Positions 28,624 to 37,325 of a DNA stretch of 47,102 bases are shown one piece after another; the first letter of the stretch is position 1; every line of letters starts with the position of its first letter. Below the pieces are notes generated by a model. That model was given only the letters and a program-made list of their open reading frames with translations, had not been told where the DNA came from and did not search any database. Both the position numbers and the translations under genes were made by a program. Origin of the DNA: Ga0077530 sp035565975 (GTDB lineage Bacteria; Pseudomonadota; Alphaproteobacteria; Rhizobiales; Hyphomicrobiaceae); NCBI GenBank assembly GCA_035565975.1, contig DATMRT010000106.1, positions 1 to 47,102 of the forward strand, given 5' to 3'.

Positions 28624-30267
28624 TCAGTTTTCTTTCGCCCGGTCGAGGGCTTCCGGCGTGTCGATGTCGAGGAAGATGGCGTCCGTGCCGAGATCGACCT
28701 CGGCGACCTCGCTCGCGCTCGCCGCGATGATGTGGCGGGCGCCCGTGTCGCCTTCGATGGCCAGAAGCTCGGGGAAATAGGCGCGCGCGAAGAGAACCGG
28801 ATTGCCGCGCTTGCCGAGATGGATTGGCACGACGATGCCGCGGCCCTCCTTCGGCGAGAAAGCCGAGATCAACCGGTCGAGATGGCGCGCCTCGATGCGC
28901 GGCATATCCCCGAGACTGACGATGGCGCCGTCCACGTCATCGGGCAGCGCCGCGATGCCGGTCTTGAGCGATGTGCTCAAGCCATCGGCGAAGTCCGGAT
29001 TGTGGACGATGCGCACATCGAGACCGGCGAGCGCGTTCTCCACCGCCGGAGCCTCGTACCCGGTCACCACGATCACGGGCGACGCGCGGCTCGCGAGTGC
29101 TGCCTGCACGGCGCGCACGACGAGAGGCACGCCATCCAGCGCTTCGAGCAGCTTGTTGCGTTGGCCGTAGCGTGTCGATCGCCCCCCCGCGAGAACGATG
29201 CTCGCAATGCGCGGCGCCCGGCGCGCGGTGTCCATATTGCCTTCTTCCGCATGATCATCCGGCGGAATTTCGCGCGGTTGCGGCCGTGTCACGATCTCCT
29301 TGAGCAAGCCGCCGAGGCCCATCGAGGCCACATCCGCCGATGTTACCGTGATGCCGGCGAGCCGACGCTCGAGCACCCAATCGAAACCGTTGATCTTCGG
29401 CGAGGCCGCACAGCTCGGCGCGCCGATCACATCCCGTTCCCCGAGGCGGCCGAGCAGCATGAGGTTTCCGGGATCGACCGGCATGCCGAGCCGCTCGATC
29501 GTGCCACCGGCTTCGACAAGACCTGCAGGAATCACATCCTGACGATCGACGATCGCGGATGCCGCAAATACGATGATCGGATCGTGGCCTGCGGCGGCCA
29601 TGCGCGCGATCGCGGCGGCGACGGCCTCCGTCTCGTGCGCGACGACCTCACTCGCGCCGATCGCACTGCCGAGCGCCTCCAGGCGCTGCGCGATGGCGCG
29701 CCGGCGCTTCTCGATGAGGTTCTTGCGCGTGCCGGCGAGTTGCGTGAGCACGAGGCCAGCGTGCGCCGCGCGGAAGGCGCGCACATGCATGAGACCGCCG
29801 GCCTCGCGCGCCAATGCTTCCGCCGCAGCGACGACCGCCTCAGGCAGCGCGAACGTGATGACCTTCACTGTTGCCAGCATCTGGCCGCGCGCGACGCGCT
29901 CGAATGCCGGCACGGTAGCGACTGTCAGGCTCTCGTCGATGGCATTGAGCCGGCCGAGCCTCGCCGCATCGATCTCCACGAGCCCGCCCGCGTCCGCATA
30001 GAGGTTCGCGCGGCCGGTAAACGGCTCGGCAACATGCATCGCACTACCGCAGAGGGCGGCTGCGACGCGCGCCGCCGCAGCATCCTCGCCGACGTCGTCG
30101 GCTTCGAGGAGCGCCGCCGTAACCTGCGTGATGCCGGCTCCCGCGAGGCGTTCGATATCGCCGGCACTGAGCACGCGCCCTTTCTTGATCGCGCCCGAGG
30201 GCGTCGGGATCGAGTGGGCGAGAATGGCGCCCGCCGCCTCGCGCAGTGGAACCTGCTCGAACTTCAT
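28624..30267 (-). CDS. Molybdopterin-binding domain / MobA-like nucleotidyltransferase fusion
   Basis: A 547-residue fusion. The N-terminal part (about 1-340) is a molybdopterin-binding (MoeA/MogA-like) domain: MKFEQVPLREAAGAILAHS, HDPIIVFAASAIVDRQDVIP and GAPSCAASPKINGFDWVLER. The C-terminal part (about 355-547) is a MobA/MocA-type nucleotidyltransferase: SIVLAGGRSTRYGQRNKLLE, VIVVTGYEAPAVENAL, SLGDMPRIEA and GDTGARHIIA. MocA-type enzymes transfer CMP to molybdopterin to make the cytosine dinucleotide for xanthine dehydrogenase-family enzymes; the fusion partner may shuttle the cofactor. No molybdoenzyme gene is in the window. It lies 42 bp after the altronate-type dehydratase gene on the same strand. 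Confidence 0.92.
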   Translation of the reverse strand: MKFEQVPLREAAGAILAHSIPTPSGAIKKGRVLSAGDIERLAGAGITQVTAALLEADDVGEDAAAARVAAALCGSAMHVAEPFTGRANLYADAGGLVEIDAARLGRLNAIDESLTVATVPAFERVARGQMLATVKVITFALPEAVVAAAEALAREAGGLMHVRAFRAAHAGLVLTQLAGTRKNLIEKRRRAIAQRLEALGSAIGASEVVAHETEAVAAAIARMAAAGHDPIIVFAASAIVDRQDVIPAGLVEAGGTIERLGMPVDPGNLMLLGRLGERDVIGAPSCAASPKINGFDWVLERRLAGITVTSADVASMGLGGLLKEIVTRPQPREIPPDDHAEEGNMDTARRAPRIASIVLAGGRSTRYGQRNKLLEALDGVPLVVRAVQAALASRASPVIVVTGYEAPAVENALAGLDVRIVHNPDFADGLSTSLKTGIAALPDDVDGAIVSLGDMPRIEARHLDRLISAFSPKEGRGIVVPIHLGKRGNPVLFARAYFPELLAIEGDTGARHIIAASASEVAEVDLGTDAIFLDIDTPEALDRAKEN

Positions 30268-30309
30268 CTTGTCTTTCTCACCGCGCGGCGTACCGGGCTC
30301 ATCACATCC

Positions 30310-31854
30310 TTACATCGTCGCGCCGAGTTGCCACGGCACGAACTCCGCGTCGCCGTAGCCGAGCAGCTCCGATTTCGATTTCTCGCCTGAGGCCACACGC
30401 AGCACATGGCGGAAGATCTCCTCGCCCTTGGCCTCGATCGAGACGCCGTCGAGGATGTCGCCGCAGTTGATGTCCATGTCGCCGATCATCTGCTGGTAGA
30501 TCGCACTGTTGGTGGCGAGCTTGATCGACGGCGTCGGCTTGCAGCCATAGGCCGAGCCGCGGCCGGTCGTGAAGCAGAGCACATTGCAACCGCCCGCCAC
30601 CTGGCCCGTTGCCGCGACCGGATCATAACCGGGCGTATCCATGTAGACGAAGCCCTTGGCCGTAACGGGCTCGGCATAACGATAGACGGCGGTCATCGTG
30701 CGCGTGCCGCCCTTGGCCGCAGCCCCGAGCGACTTCTCGAGGATGGTCGTCAGCCCGCCGGCCTTGTTGCCGGGCGAGGGATTGTTGTCCATCGAGCCGT
30801 TGTTCTTCGCGCAGTAGTCCTGCCACCACTTGATGATGTCGACGAGCTTCTCGCCGACCTCGCGCGTCGCAGCACGCCGCGTCAACAGATGCTCGGCGCC
30901 GTAGATCTCGGGCGTCTCCGAAAGCACCGCCGTGCCGCCGTGCTCGACGAGCTTGTCGACGGCCGCGCCAAGCGCAACATTCGCCGTGATGCCCGAGTAG
31001 CCATCCGATCCTCCGCATTGAAGTGCGAGCACGAGCTCGGATGCCGGAATGCTCTCACGGCGCGCAGCATTCACTTTCGGCAGCATCTCCTTGATGGCCT
31101 CGACGCCCGCCGCAACGGTCTTCTTCGTGCCGCCCACCTCCTGAATGGTAAACGTGCGGAAGGTGTCGTTCTCCTTGATCCCGGTCTGCTCCATGAAGGC
31201 CTTGATCTGGAAACCCTCGCAGCCGAGGCCGACCATCACGACACCGCCCATGTTCGGATTGGCGGCGTAGCCCCACTGCGTGCGCTTCAAGACTTCGTAG
31301 CCCTCGCCCTTGAGATCGAGCGCGCAGCCTGTGCCGTGCACGAGCGGAATGATGCCATCGATGTTCGGATACTGGTCGAGAATGCCGGACTGCTCGATCT
31401 CGCGTGCCATGAAGCGCGCGACGCTCGCGGAACAGTTAACGCTGGTGAGCACGCCGATGTAGTTGCGCGTGCCGGCCTTGCCGTTGGCGCGGCGATAGCC
31501 CTCGAATGTCGCGCGCGCTTCCAGCGGCAGCAGCGGCTCCTCCCTCGCGTCCTTGGCGAAGGCATAGTCGCGGTCGAACTCGCCGAAAGCGCAGTTGTGC
31601 GTGTGGATGTGGCTGCCGGGCGCGATGTCCTCAGTGGCAAAACCGATGATCTGACCGAACTTCAGAACGGGCGCGCCCTTCTCGATCGCAATCGTCGCCA
31701 TCTTGTGACCGCGCGGCACGCGCGCGATCGCCGCAACTCCCTGGGCGCGCGCGCCTTGAGCGATCTGGTCAACGGCCACGATCACATTGTCCATGGCGTG
31801 GAGACGGAGTGTCCTCGGCTCGGAACCAGACGCGGCGTTCGGTTGTTCCTGCAT
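30310..31854 (-). CDS. UxaA family dehydratase (altronate/galactarate dehydratase type)
   Basis: A 514-residue protein from the ATG at 31854 with GGGAGG upstream. The N-terminal SAF domain (about 15-95) shows DNVIVAVDQIAQGA and HNCAFGEFDRDYAF; the C-terminal UxaA domain shows GYRRANGKAGTRNYIGVLTSVNCSASV, PLVHGTGCALDLKGEGYEVL, LALQCGGSDGYSGITAN and GCKPTPSIKLATNS. Family members are iron-dependent dehydratases for altronate or galactarate in hexuronate breakdown; the conserved cysteines fit a metal site. No other sugar-acid genes are around; the next gene is a molybdopterin fusion, so the true substrate is uncertain. Confidence 0.93.
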   Translation of the reverse strand: MQEQPNAASGSEPRTLRLHAMDNVIVAVDQIAQGARAQGVAAIARVPRGHKMATIAIEKGAPVLKFGQIIGFATEDIAPGSHIHTHNCAFGEFDRDYAFAKDAREEPLLPLEARATFEGYRRANGKAGTRNYIGVLTSVNCSASVARFMAREIEQSGILDQYPNIDGIIPLVHGTGCALDLKGEGYEVLKRTQWGYAANPNMGGVVMVGLGCEGFQIKAFMEQTGIKENDTFRTFTIQEVGGTKKTVAAGVEAIKEMLPKVNAARRESIPASELVLALQCGGSDGYSGITANVALGAAVDKLVEHGGTAVLSETPEIYGAEHLLTRRAATREVGEKLVDIIKWWQDYCAKNNGSMDNNPSPGNKAGGLTTILEKSLGAAAKGGTRTMTAVYRYAEPVTAKGFVYMDTPGYDPVAATGQVAGGCNVLCFTTGRGSAYGCKPTPSIKLATNSAIYQQMIGDMDINCGDILDGVSIEAKGEEIFRHVLRVASGEKSKSELLGYGDAEFVPWQLGATM

Positions 31855-32150
31855 CAAGCAGTGCCTCCCAATTTCCGAAATTAGGATTGTTCTTAGTTCA
31901 TATTCAGCGCGCACCGAGCCGCTGCGTCAATTGCCCCATCACCTACTTTCACGTGTTCGCTCGCGTTGGCTCAACTCGAGTCACGCACGCGTGAGCCCCC
32001 CTGGCCGAGAAAAAGACCTGATCCATATAGGGGTACAGCAAGACCGCAAAGGCGGCCGAGCTGGCCTCTGAGGGCTTAACGCCAAGGGGGCAATGAGCAA
32101 CCTCAGAAAGAGAAAATTCCCGCAAATCGGGAATCAAACGGAGAAAAGCT
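31855..32150. promoter_or_regulatory. Divergent gap with a 5'-leader hairpin before the 15-residue repeat protein
   Basis: A 296-bp gap between the dehydratase (minus) and the small repeat protein (plus). Just before the plus-strand ribosome site (GGAGAAAAG), ATTCCCG (32116-32122) pairs with CGGGAAT (32128-32134), a 7-bp hairpin with loop CAAAT. It might stabilise the mRNA or control initiation. No clear -35/-10 pair seen. Confidence 0.5.
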
Positions 32151-32393
32151 ATGAAGACGATCCTGAGCACCCTGGTACTGGCTGGCGTCCTGGCAACCGC
32201 AGCAAACGCCCAGTCCCCCACCATCGACCCATTCTATGACCCGAGCCTGGCGCTGCCGCGCTCCGAGGTGATCAGCGGTGACGAGTTCCGTCAGGCGCTG
32301 CCGCGTTCGGAGACCATCAGCGGCGTTCAGTTCCGTCAGGCCCTCCCCCACACCGAGGAGATCTTCCCGGACATCACGGTCGCGACGCCTTAA
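32151..32393 (+). CDS. Small exported protein with 15-residue repeats
   Basis: An 80-residue protein I do not recognise. Residues 1-20 are a clean signal peptide (STLVLAGVLATAANAQ). The mature 60 residues contain two near-identical 15-residue repeats (34-48 and 49-63, pattern ALPRSExISGxxFRQ) and a degenerate third (64-78, ALPHTEEIFPD). DNA repeats of 45 bp underlie them at 32250-32294 and 32295-32339. There are no cysteines and no lipobox, so it is a free periplasmic or secreted peptide. A strong ribosome site, a leader hairpin and a good terminator suggest a short, well-expressed, single-gene transcript. Function unknown. Confidence 0.82.
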   Translation: MKTILSTLVLAGVLATAANAQSPTIDPFYDPSLALPRSEVISGDEFRQALPRSETISGVQFRQALPHTEEIFPDITVATP

Positions 32394-32424
32394 TCAAGCG
32401 ATCAGAGAAGAACCTCTAAAACTC

Positions 32425-32455
32425 AGCGGCCCGGTAATACCGGGCCGCTTAATTT
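32425..32455 (+). terminator. Intrinsic terminator after the repeat protein
   Basis: A perfect 11-bp stem (32425-32435 with 32439-32449, loop AAT) followed by TAATTTTT. It begins 31 bases after the stop codon and explains a monocistronic transcript. Confidence 0.92.
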
Positions 32456-32480
32456 TTGCGCTTCGGCCTCGCGGAAGGAC

Positions 32481-32729
32481 TCAGGCGCGGCGGTCGCGCG
32501 GTCCGGACAAGCGGCGGCGCAGCTTCGGCAGAGCCGGCCCAGGCGGCACATAGCGCGAGCTACCTGCAGAAGCCCGCCAGGCAGCCAGACCCGACATCAG
32601 TAGCGCGGCCAAGAGCAGCGCCATCATGGCGGCAGCGGCCTGAGGGTGAGACGCGATGTTCGCGCCCCCGGGGCCGAGAATGCTACCCGTCGTCACGGCC
32701 GCGAATGCGATCTGCAAGGTTCCATCCAT
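32481..32729 (-). CDS. Possible small membrane protein
   Basis: A doubtful 82-residue reading frame in a 578-bp stretch (32394-32971) with no certain gene. From the ATG at 32729 it has two hydrophobic segments (about 5-20 and 28-50, AAAAMMALLLAALLMSGLAAW) and a basic C-terminus. No good ribosome site precedes it. The hydrophobic helix and small size would fit a real small membrane protein, but GC-rich DNA gives such frames by chance. The rest of the stretch, 32730-32971, holds an inverted repeat at 32784-32799 (TTTTCG, four bases, CGAAAA) in front of the next gene. Confidence 0.3.
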   Translation of the reverse strand: MDGTLQIAFAAVTTGSILGPGGANIASHPQAAAAMMALLLAALLMSGLAAWRASAGSSRYVPPGPALPKLRRRLSGPRDRRA

Positions 32730-32971
32730 GGCGGTCGCCTGTCGTCGCTGAACTGGTGCCAAGAAATGAAAAGCATTGCTCGCTTTTCGAAGCCGAAAAT
32801 AAGCTTTTCTTTAGGGGGAGCCGAGCGCCTTCGTGCGGCAAGGTTGCCAAAAGGTTGCAGCAATCGCATAGGCCGGGCATTTTCGCTTGCGTCAGACGAG
32901 GCGTCGTCGCCATGTCCAAGCCGGCAGGCCAAGTTCGGCAGTCTCGAAATCAATCCGAGGGGGAGCGCACC

Positions 32972-34222
32972 GTGGCCAACGAGTTCCTTGATCATCTGGA
33001 GACACGCGAGCCGGCTGTGCGCGAGCGCTCTCAGTTCGGGCTTCTGCCGGATCTCGTGCGCAACGCGATGGCCGGCGCGCCCGGCTGGGCCAGTCACCTC
33101 GCGGGCGTTGACCCTGCCGCCGTCACTTCGCGCGAAGCGCTCGCGAAGCTGCCGCTCCTGCGCAAAAACGCATTGCACGGTCTTCAGGCCGGACGCCCGC
33201 CCTTCGGCGGCTTCAACATCGCCAGCGGCACGGGCATAGGCCGCATCTTCATGTCGCCGGGTCCCATCTTCGAGCCTGAAGGCCTCGGCACGGACTGGTG
33301 GCGCTCGGCGCGCGCCCTGTTTGCTGCCGGCGTGCGCGCTGGTGACATCATCCACAATACCTTCGCCTATCACCTTACGCCGGGCGGCTGGCTGCTCGAC
33401 GCCGGCGCTCGCGCACTCGGCTGCACAGTCATTGCCGCCGGCCCCGGCAATACCGAGCAACAACTCGAAGCCATTCAGCATCTGAAGCCGACGGTGTACG
33501 TCGGCGTTCCCGACTACCTGAAGATCCTGCTCGACAAGGCGGCAGAGACCGGCAAGGACGCCTCATCCATCAAGCGCGCGCTCGTCTCGGGCGGCGCACT
33601 CTTTCCCTCGCTGCGCGCCGAGTACGCCGATCGCGGCATCGCGGTGCTTCAGGCCTATGCCATCGCGGACGTCGGCAACGTCGCCTACGAGAGCGCCGGC
33701 CCCGATGGTGCCGTCGAAGGCATGATCGTCGATGAAGGCGTCATCGTCGAGATCGTGCGCCCGGGCACCGGCGATCCCGTCCCCGAAGGGGAGGTCGGCG
33801 AGGTCGTGGTGACGGCCTTCAATCGCGACTACCCCATGATCCGGCTTGCAACCGGCGATCTCTCCGCGGTCCTTCCCGGCCGCTCGCCGTGCGGGCGCAC
33901 GAACATGCGCATTCGCGGCTGGCTCGGCCGCGCCGATCAGACGACGAAGGTGAAGGGCATGTTCGTCCATCCCGAGCAGGTGGCCGATGTCGCGAAGCGC
34001 TTCCCCGAGCTCGGCCGCGTGCGCCTCGTCGTCACCCGAGCCGGCGAGCAGGATGTCATGACACTGAAGGCCGAAGGACCGGCTGCCGATTCCGCACTCG
34101 CCGCGCGCATCGGCGAAGCGGTGCAGCAAGCGACCAAGCTCAAGTCCGCCGTCGAGATCGTGGCGCCAGGCACGCTTCCCAACGACGGCAAGATCATCGC
34201 CGACGATCGCAGCTATTCATGA
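32972..34222 (+). CDS. Divergent PaaK-like adenylate-forming enzyme (phenylacetate-CoA ligase family)
   Basis: A 416-residue protein from the GTG at 32972, which follows GAGGGGGAG by seven bases; an ATG at 32912 in frame would add 20 residues. The fold of PaaK-type acyl-CoA ligases is recognisable: FLDHLETREPAVRERSQFG at the N-terminus, ALVSGGALFPSLRAEYADR, ATGDLSAVLPG, MRIRGWLGRADQTTKVKGMF and a C-terminal domain. The phosphate loop is altered, however (ASGTGIGRIFMS in place of SSGTTGKP), and the YGxTE motif reads YAIADVG. It may adenylate a different acid or be weakly active. It is alone on its strand; the substrate is unknown. Neighbour downstream is a convergent binding protein gene. Confidence 0.85.
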   Translation: MANEFLDHLETREPAVRERSQFGLLPDLVRNAMAGAPGWASHLAGVDPAAVTSREALAKLPLLRKNALHGLQAGRPPFGGFNIASGTGIGRIFMSPGPIFEPEGLGTDWWRSARALFAAGVRAGDIIHNTFAYHLTPGGWLLDAGARALGCTVIAAGPGNTEQQLEAIQHLKPTVYVGVPDYLKILLDKAAETGKDASSIKRALVSGGALFPSLRAEYADRGIAVLQAYAIADVGNVAYESAGPDGAVEGMIVDEGVIVEIVRPGTGDPVPEGEVGEVVVTAFNRDYPMIRLATGDLSAVLPGRSPCGRTNMRIRGWLGRADQTTKVKGMFVHPEQVADVAKRFPELGRVRLVVTRAGEQDVMTLKAEGPAADSALAARIGEAVQQATKLKSAVEIVAPGTLPNDGKIIADDRSYS

Positions 34223-34340
34223 GTGTTTTTTGTTGCCGCGGGCTGCTGGGAAGGGGTGCTGACGCCTTCCGAGGTCCTGCCATGCCCGCGGCCGACACAA
34301 AGACACGTTGTGCTTGGCGCACGCTGCTCCGCTATCCTTT

Positions 34341-34450
34341 TTCTCCGTCCTTCACGGGGAGCGGGTTAGCGTGAGGGCAGCAGCGTGCAATAACGACAGC
34401 CTGCCGCCCTCATCCCGCCCCTCTCCCCGTCAGAACGGGGAGAAGGGGAA
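34341..34450. repeat. Head-to-head pair of REP-like repeats (copies C and D)
   Basis: Copy C (34341-34385, minus) and copy D (34401-34448, plus) are related to the 60-bp repeats at 37-96 and 28415-28474: both keep CCCTCA, a pyrimidine block and the CTCCCCGT-loop-ACGGGGAG palindrome. They face each other between two convergent genes (stops at 34222 and 34454), the usual place for BIME-type pairs. The 231-bp gap holds no gene. Confidence 0.65.
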
Positions 34451-34453
34451 GTT

Positions 34454-35662
34454 TCACTTCTTCACCAGCGGGCACTTGCTTTCAGAGAGCGGCTGCGCGG
34501 CCTCTTCGCCCGGAATGGTACGCAGGACCTTGTAGTAGTCCCACGGCCCCTTCGATTCCGCCGGGCTCTTCACCTCGACAAGATACATATCGTGGATGAG
34601 GCGACCATCCGCGCGGATTTTGGCACCCTTTGCGAAGAAATCATCCACCGGCATCTCGCGCATTTTCGCGGCGACCGCCTTGGCTTCATCGGTTCCGGCA
34701 GCCTTGACGGCCTTCAGGTAGTGCATCACGGAAGAGTACACGCCGGCCTGGACCATGCCGGGCTTGCGCTTCGCTTGCTCCTCGAACCGCTTGGCGAAGT
34801 TCCTGCTGCCTTCATCGCGATCCCAATAGTACGCGGTAGTGGCGACGAGACCGCGTGCCCCTTTCAGACCCATGGCATGAACGTCGGTGATAACGATAAC
34901 GAGACCGACCAGCTTCTGGCCGCCTTCTGTGATGCCAAACTCGCTCGCCTGCTTCACTGCGTTCACGGTGTCGAGACCGCCGTTGGCCAGACCGATGATC
35001 GGCGCCTTCGATCCCTGTGCCTGCAGCAGGAAGGACGAGAAGTCGCTGCTGCCCGTAGGATGGCGCACCTGCCCGACAACCTTGCCGCCCTTCGACGTGA
35101 TTTCCGACGTCAAGTCAGCCGCCATGGAGTGTCCGAAGGCGTAATCGGCAACCAGAAGGAACCACTCCTTGCCACCCTCCTGCAGAATGGCGCGCGCACT
35201 GCCAATGGCCTGCGAGTATGTGTCGAAGGTCCAATGGAAACCGTTCGGCGAACAATCCTCATTCGTTAGGCGCGTCGTCGCCGGACCAGAGAAAAGGGCG
35301 ATGCGATCGCGCTCCTTCGCGAGATTCTGAATCGCGAGAGCGACCGCCGAGTTCGTAAGATCGGCAAAAGCATCGACGCCATCAACATCGATCCACTGAC
35401 GCGCGGTCGACGCCGCGAGATCGACCTTGTTCTGGTGGTCTGCGGAAAGAATTTGAATGGGCTTGCCGAGAACCGTGCCACCGAAATCCTCTGCGGCCAT
35501 TTTCGCCGCGAGCACGGAGCCCGTGCCGCCGAAGTCCGCGTAGAGTCCGGATTGATCATTGAGTACGCCGATTTTCACAGCGTCGCCGGAGATCTGGGCT
35601 CCGGCCGCAGTGGCCCCCAGACACAGCGCGGCCGAAACAAGAGGAGCGAGCAATGATCGCAT
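34454..35662 (-). CDS. ABC transporter periplasmic binding protein, branched-chain amino acid (LivK) type
   Basis: A 402-residue exported protein with a signal peptide (about 1-22, TAAGAQ). The mature part is the Peripla_BP_6 type: VKIGVLNDQSGLYADFGG, ILSADHQNKVDLAAS, the ligand-contact stretch ALFSGPATTRLTNEDCSPN, and WFLLVADYAFGHSMAADL. It binds an amino acid or aromatic/carboxylic solute for an ABC importer. No permease or ATPase gene is near, so it is an orphan here. GGGAGAAAA precedes the ATG. Two cysteines (DCSPN and SKCPLVKK) could form a disulfide. Confidence 0.93.
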   Translation of the reverse strand: MRSLLAPLVSAALCLGATAAGAQISGDAVKIGVLNDQSGLYADFGGTGSVLAAKMAAEDFGGTVLGKPIQILSADHQNKVDLAASTARQWIDVDGVDAFADLTNSAVALAIQNLAKERDRIALFSGPATTRLTNEDCSPNGFHWTFDTYSQAIGSARAILQEGGKEWFLLVADYAFGHSMAADLTSEITSKGGKVVGQVRHPTGSSDFSSFLLQAQGSKAPIIGLANGGLDTVNAVKQASEFGITEGGQKLVGLVIVITDVHAMGLKGARGLVATTAYYWDRDEGSRNFAKRFEEQAKRKPGMVQAGVYSSVMHYLKAVKAAGTDEAKAVAAKMREMPVDDFFAKGAKIRADGRLIHDMYLVEVKSPAESKGPWDYYKVLRTIPGEEAAQPLSESKCPLVKK

Positions 35663-35802
35663 GATCTTTTCTCCCTAGGGTGCTTAATCGGATTGTTGTC
35701 ATCTGAACTCGCCCAAGGCGCTCGGCAGCGCAACCTCTCAATCGTCTTGGGAGGCTTGTCGAATCATCAGGGCAGCGCCTTCTCGTGGCCTGCCCGCGCC
35801 GG

Positions 35803-36288
35803 TCACGATTGCGCTGGAGGCTCGACAGGCGGCGCACGCGCAGCGCGTGCCAGTGCTTCGGCAATTCGGACGCTGTCGAGGTCATCCTTGTGGATCACGT
35901 CGACGGCACCGGCTTTGACCAGCATGGCTCGCCGCTGGCGATCTACCTGCCCGCTGACGACGATGATCGGTCCCACATATCCGCAGCGACGCAGGAACGG
36001 GATGGTGTGCGTCGCGTTGTCGGAGGGCTTCAGGTAGTCGTCGAGGAAGATCAGCTCGGGCTGGCGCTCTATGACGCAATCGAGAGCCGATCCGAGCGTG
36101 CGCGCGCGACGCACCTCGATCGCGTAGCCGAACATAATGTGAAGCGTGGCCCGCAAACGGTCGGCGTCGAAGTTCTCATCCTCGACGATGAGCACGTCCG
36201 AAGGCCGCGCCCCTTCCTGCTGGGACTTGACCGCGTCGCTCTTGCGGGTGAGGAACGTACCGCCGCGTCCCTTCACGTCCTCGGCCAT
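35803..36288 (-). CDS. Stand-alone response regulator receiver domain
   Basis: A 161-residue protein from the ATG at 36288 (GGAGG ten bases upstream). The receiver domain has the acidic pair VLIVEDENFDADRL, the phosphoacceptor Asp in LIFLDDYLKPS, the Thr/Ser at IIVVSGQ and the Lys in VIHKDD. No DNA-binding or enzymatic output domain follows, so it acts by protein contact, as CheY- or DivK-like proteins do. An N-terminal extension of about 30 residues is polar. No histidine kinase is nearby. Confidence 0.9.
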   Translation of the reverse strand: MAEDVKGRGGTFLTRKSDAVKSQQEGARPSDVLIVEDENFDADRLRATLHIMFGYAIEVRRARTLGSALDCVIERQPELIFLDDYLKPSDNATHTIPFLRRCGYVGPIIVVSGQVDRQRRAMLVKAGAVDVIHKDDLDSVRIAEALARAARAPPVEPPAQS

Positions 36289-36464
36289 CGCCAATAGACC
36301 TCCGTTGCAATTCGGGCCACGGGGCTCGCCCGCGGCCGGCACCTACTCTTGCAATCGGATTGAGGCAAAAAGGTCAACGGCCTTGACGGCGTCGGCGCGC
36401 CCGGACGGCCGCCCCGCGCGGAGGATTCCGATCCGTATGGTAAACGAGGCTCAGGTCACGCCGC

Positions 36465-37193
36465 TCACGTCGCCATGTACTGACCACCGTTGGCGTCGAG
36501 GCAGGCGCCGGTCACGAAGCCCGCATCATCGGAAGCGAGGAACACGACGCAGCGCGCGATCTCCTCGGGATTGCCGAGCCGCCCGACGGGGATCTGCGGG
36601 ATGATCTTGGTGTCCAGGATCTCCTTGGGCACCGCCGCGACCATTTCGGTATTGATATAACCAGGCGCGATCACATTGGCGGTGATGCCTTTAGCGGCGC
36701 CCTCGAGCGCAACGGCCTTGGTGAAGCCGACGAGACCTGCCTTGGCCGCCGCGTAGTTGGCCTGGCCGAACTGGCCCTTGCGCCCGTTGATCGACGAGAT
36801 CGAGATGATGCGGCCGAAGTTGCGCGCCCGCATGCTGTCGATCACGAGCCGGGTCATGTTGAAGGCGGAATCGAGGTTCGTGCGGATGACGTCGCCCCAG
36901 TGCGCCCGCGTCATGCGGTGGAGTGCGGAATCGCGTGTGATACCGGCGTTATTGACGAGCACATCGACGGGGCCGAGATCGCGCGTGATCTGGGCCACGG
37001 CCTTCTCGCAGGCATCGTAGTCGCCGACATCGAACTTGTAGACGGGAATGCCGCTCTCGGCCTGGAACTTCTGGGCGGCGGCATCATTGCCCGCGTAGGT
37101 CGCGGCGACGCGAAAGCCCGCTTTCTTCATACCGATCGAGATGGCTTCACCAATTCCGCGAGTGCCTCCGGTAACAACTGCTACGCGCGCCAT
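36465..37193 (-). CDS. phaB: Acetoacetyl-CoA reductase
   Basis: A 242-residue SDR that reduces acetoacetyl-CoA to (R)-3-hydroxybutyryl-CoA with NADPH for polyhydroxybutyrate synthesis. Motifs: VTGGTRGIGEAI near 7-18, VLVNNAGITRD, active-site Ser in ISISSINGRKGQFGQ and YAAAKAG, and the ending VTGACLDANGGQYM typical of PhaB. The length equals that of known PhaB proteins. The ATG at 37193 has GAGAGGAAG upstream. It follows phaA on the same strand with a 132-bp gap; phaR is divergent from phaA. Confidence 0.96.
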   Translation of the reverse strand: MARVAVVTGGTRGIGEAISIGMKKAGFRVAATYAGNDAAAQKFQAESGIPVYKFDVGDYDACEKAVAQITRDLGPVDVLVNNAGITRDSALHRMTRAHWGDVIRTNLDSAFNMTRLVIDSMRARNFGRIISISSINGRKGQFGQANYAAAKAGLVGFTKAVALEGAAKGITANVIAPGYINTEMVAAVPKEILDTKIIPQIPVGRLGNPEEIARCVVFLASDDAGFVTGACLDANGGQYMAT

Positions 37194-37325
37194 GCCACGC
37201 TTCCTCTCCCCGACAGGCCGCACCGTGCGGCGGCCTTATGTATGCTTTTGCAGCGAATACGTTCTTGTTCTCGCTCAAACAGCAGGCGGCCGGCAAGCGG
37301 CCACCTGCACTATCGTTTACGAAGG

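Noticed and set aside
28531..30390. Long plus-strand frame (619 residues) opposite the molybdopterin fusion
   Set aside because: Arg/His/Asp-rich composition of a codon-position shadow; the minus-strand gene has clear domains.
32250..32350. CRISPR-like direct repeats
   Set aside because: The two 45-bp units are contiguous, without spacers, and encode the 15-residue protein repeats in frame.
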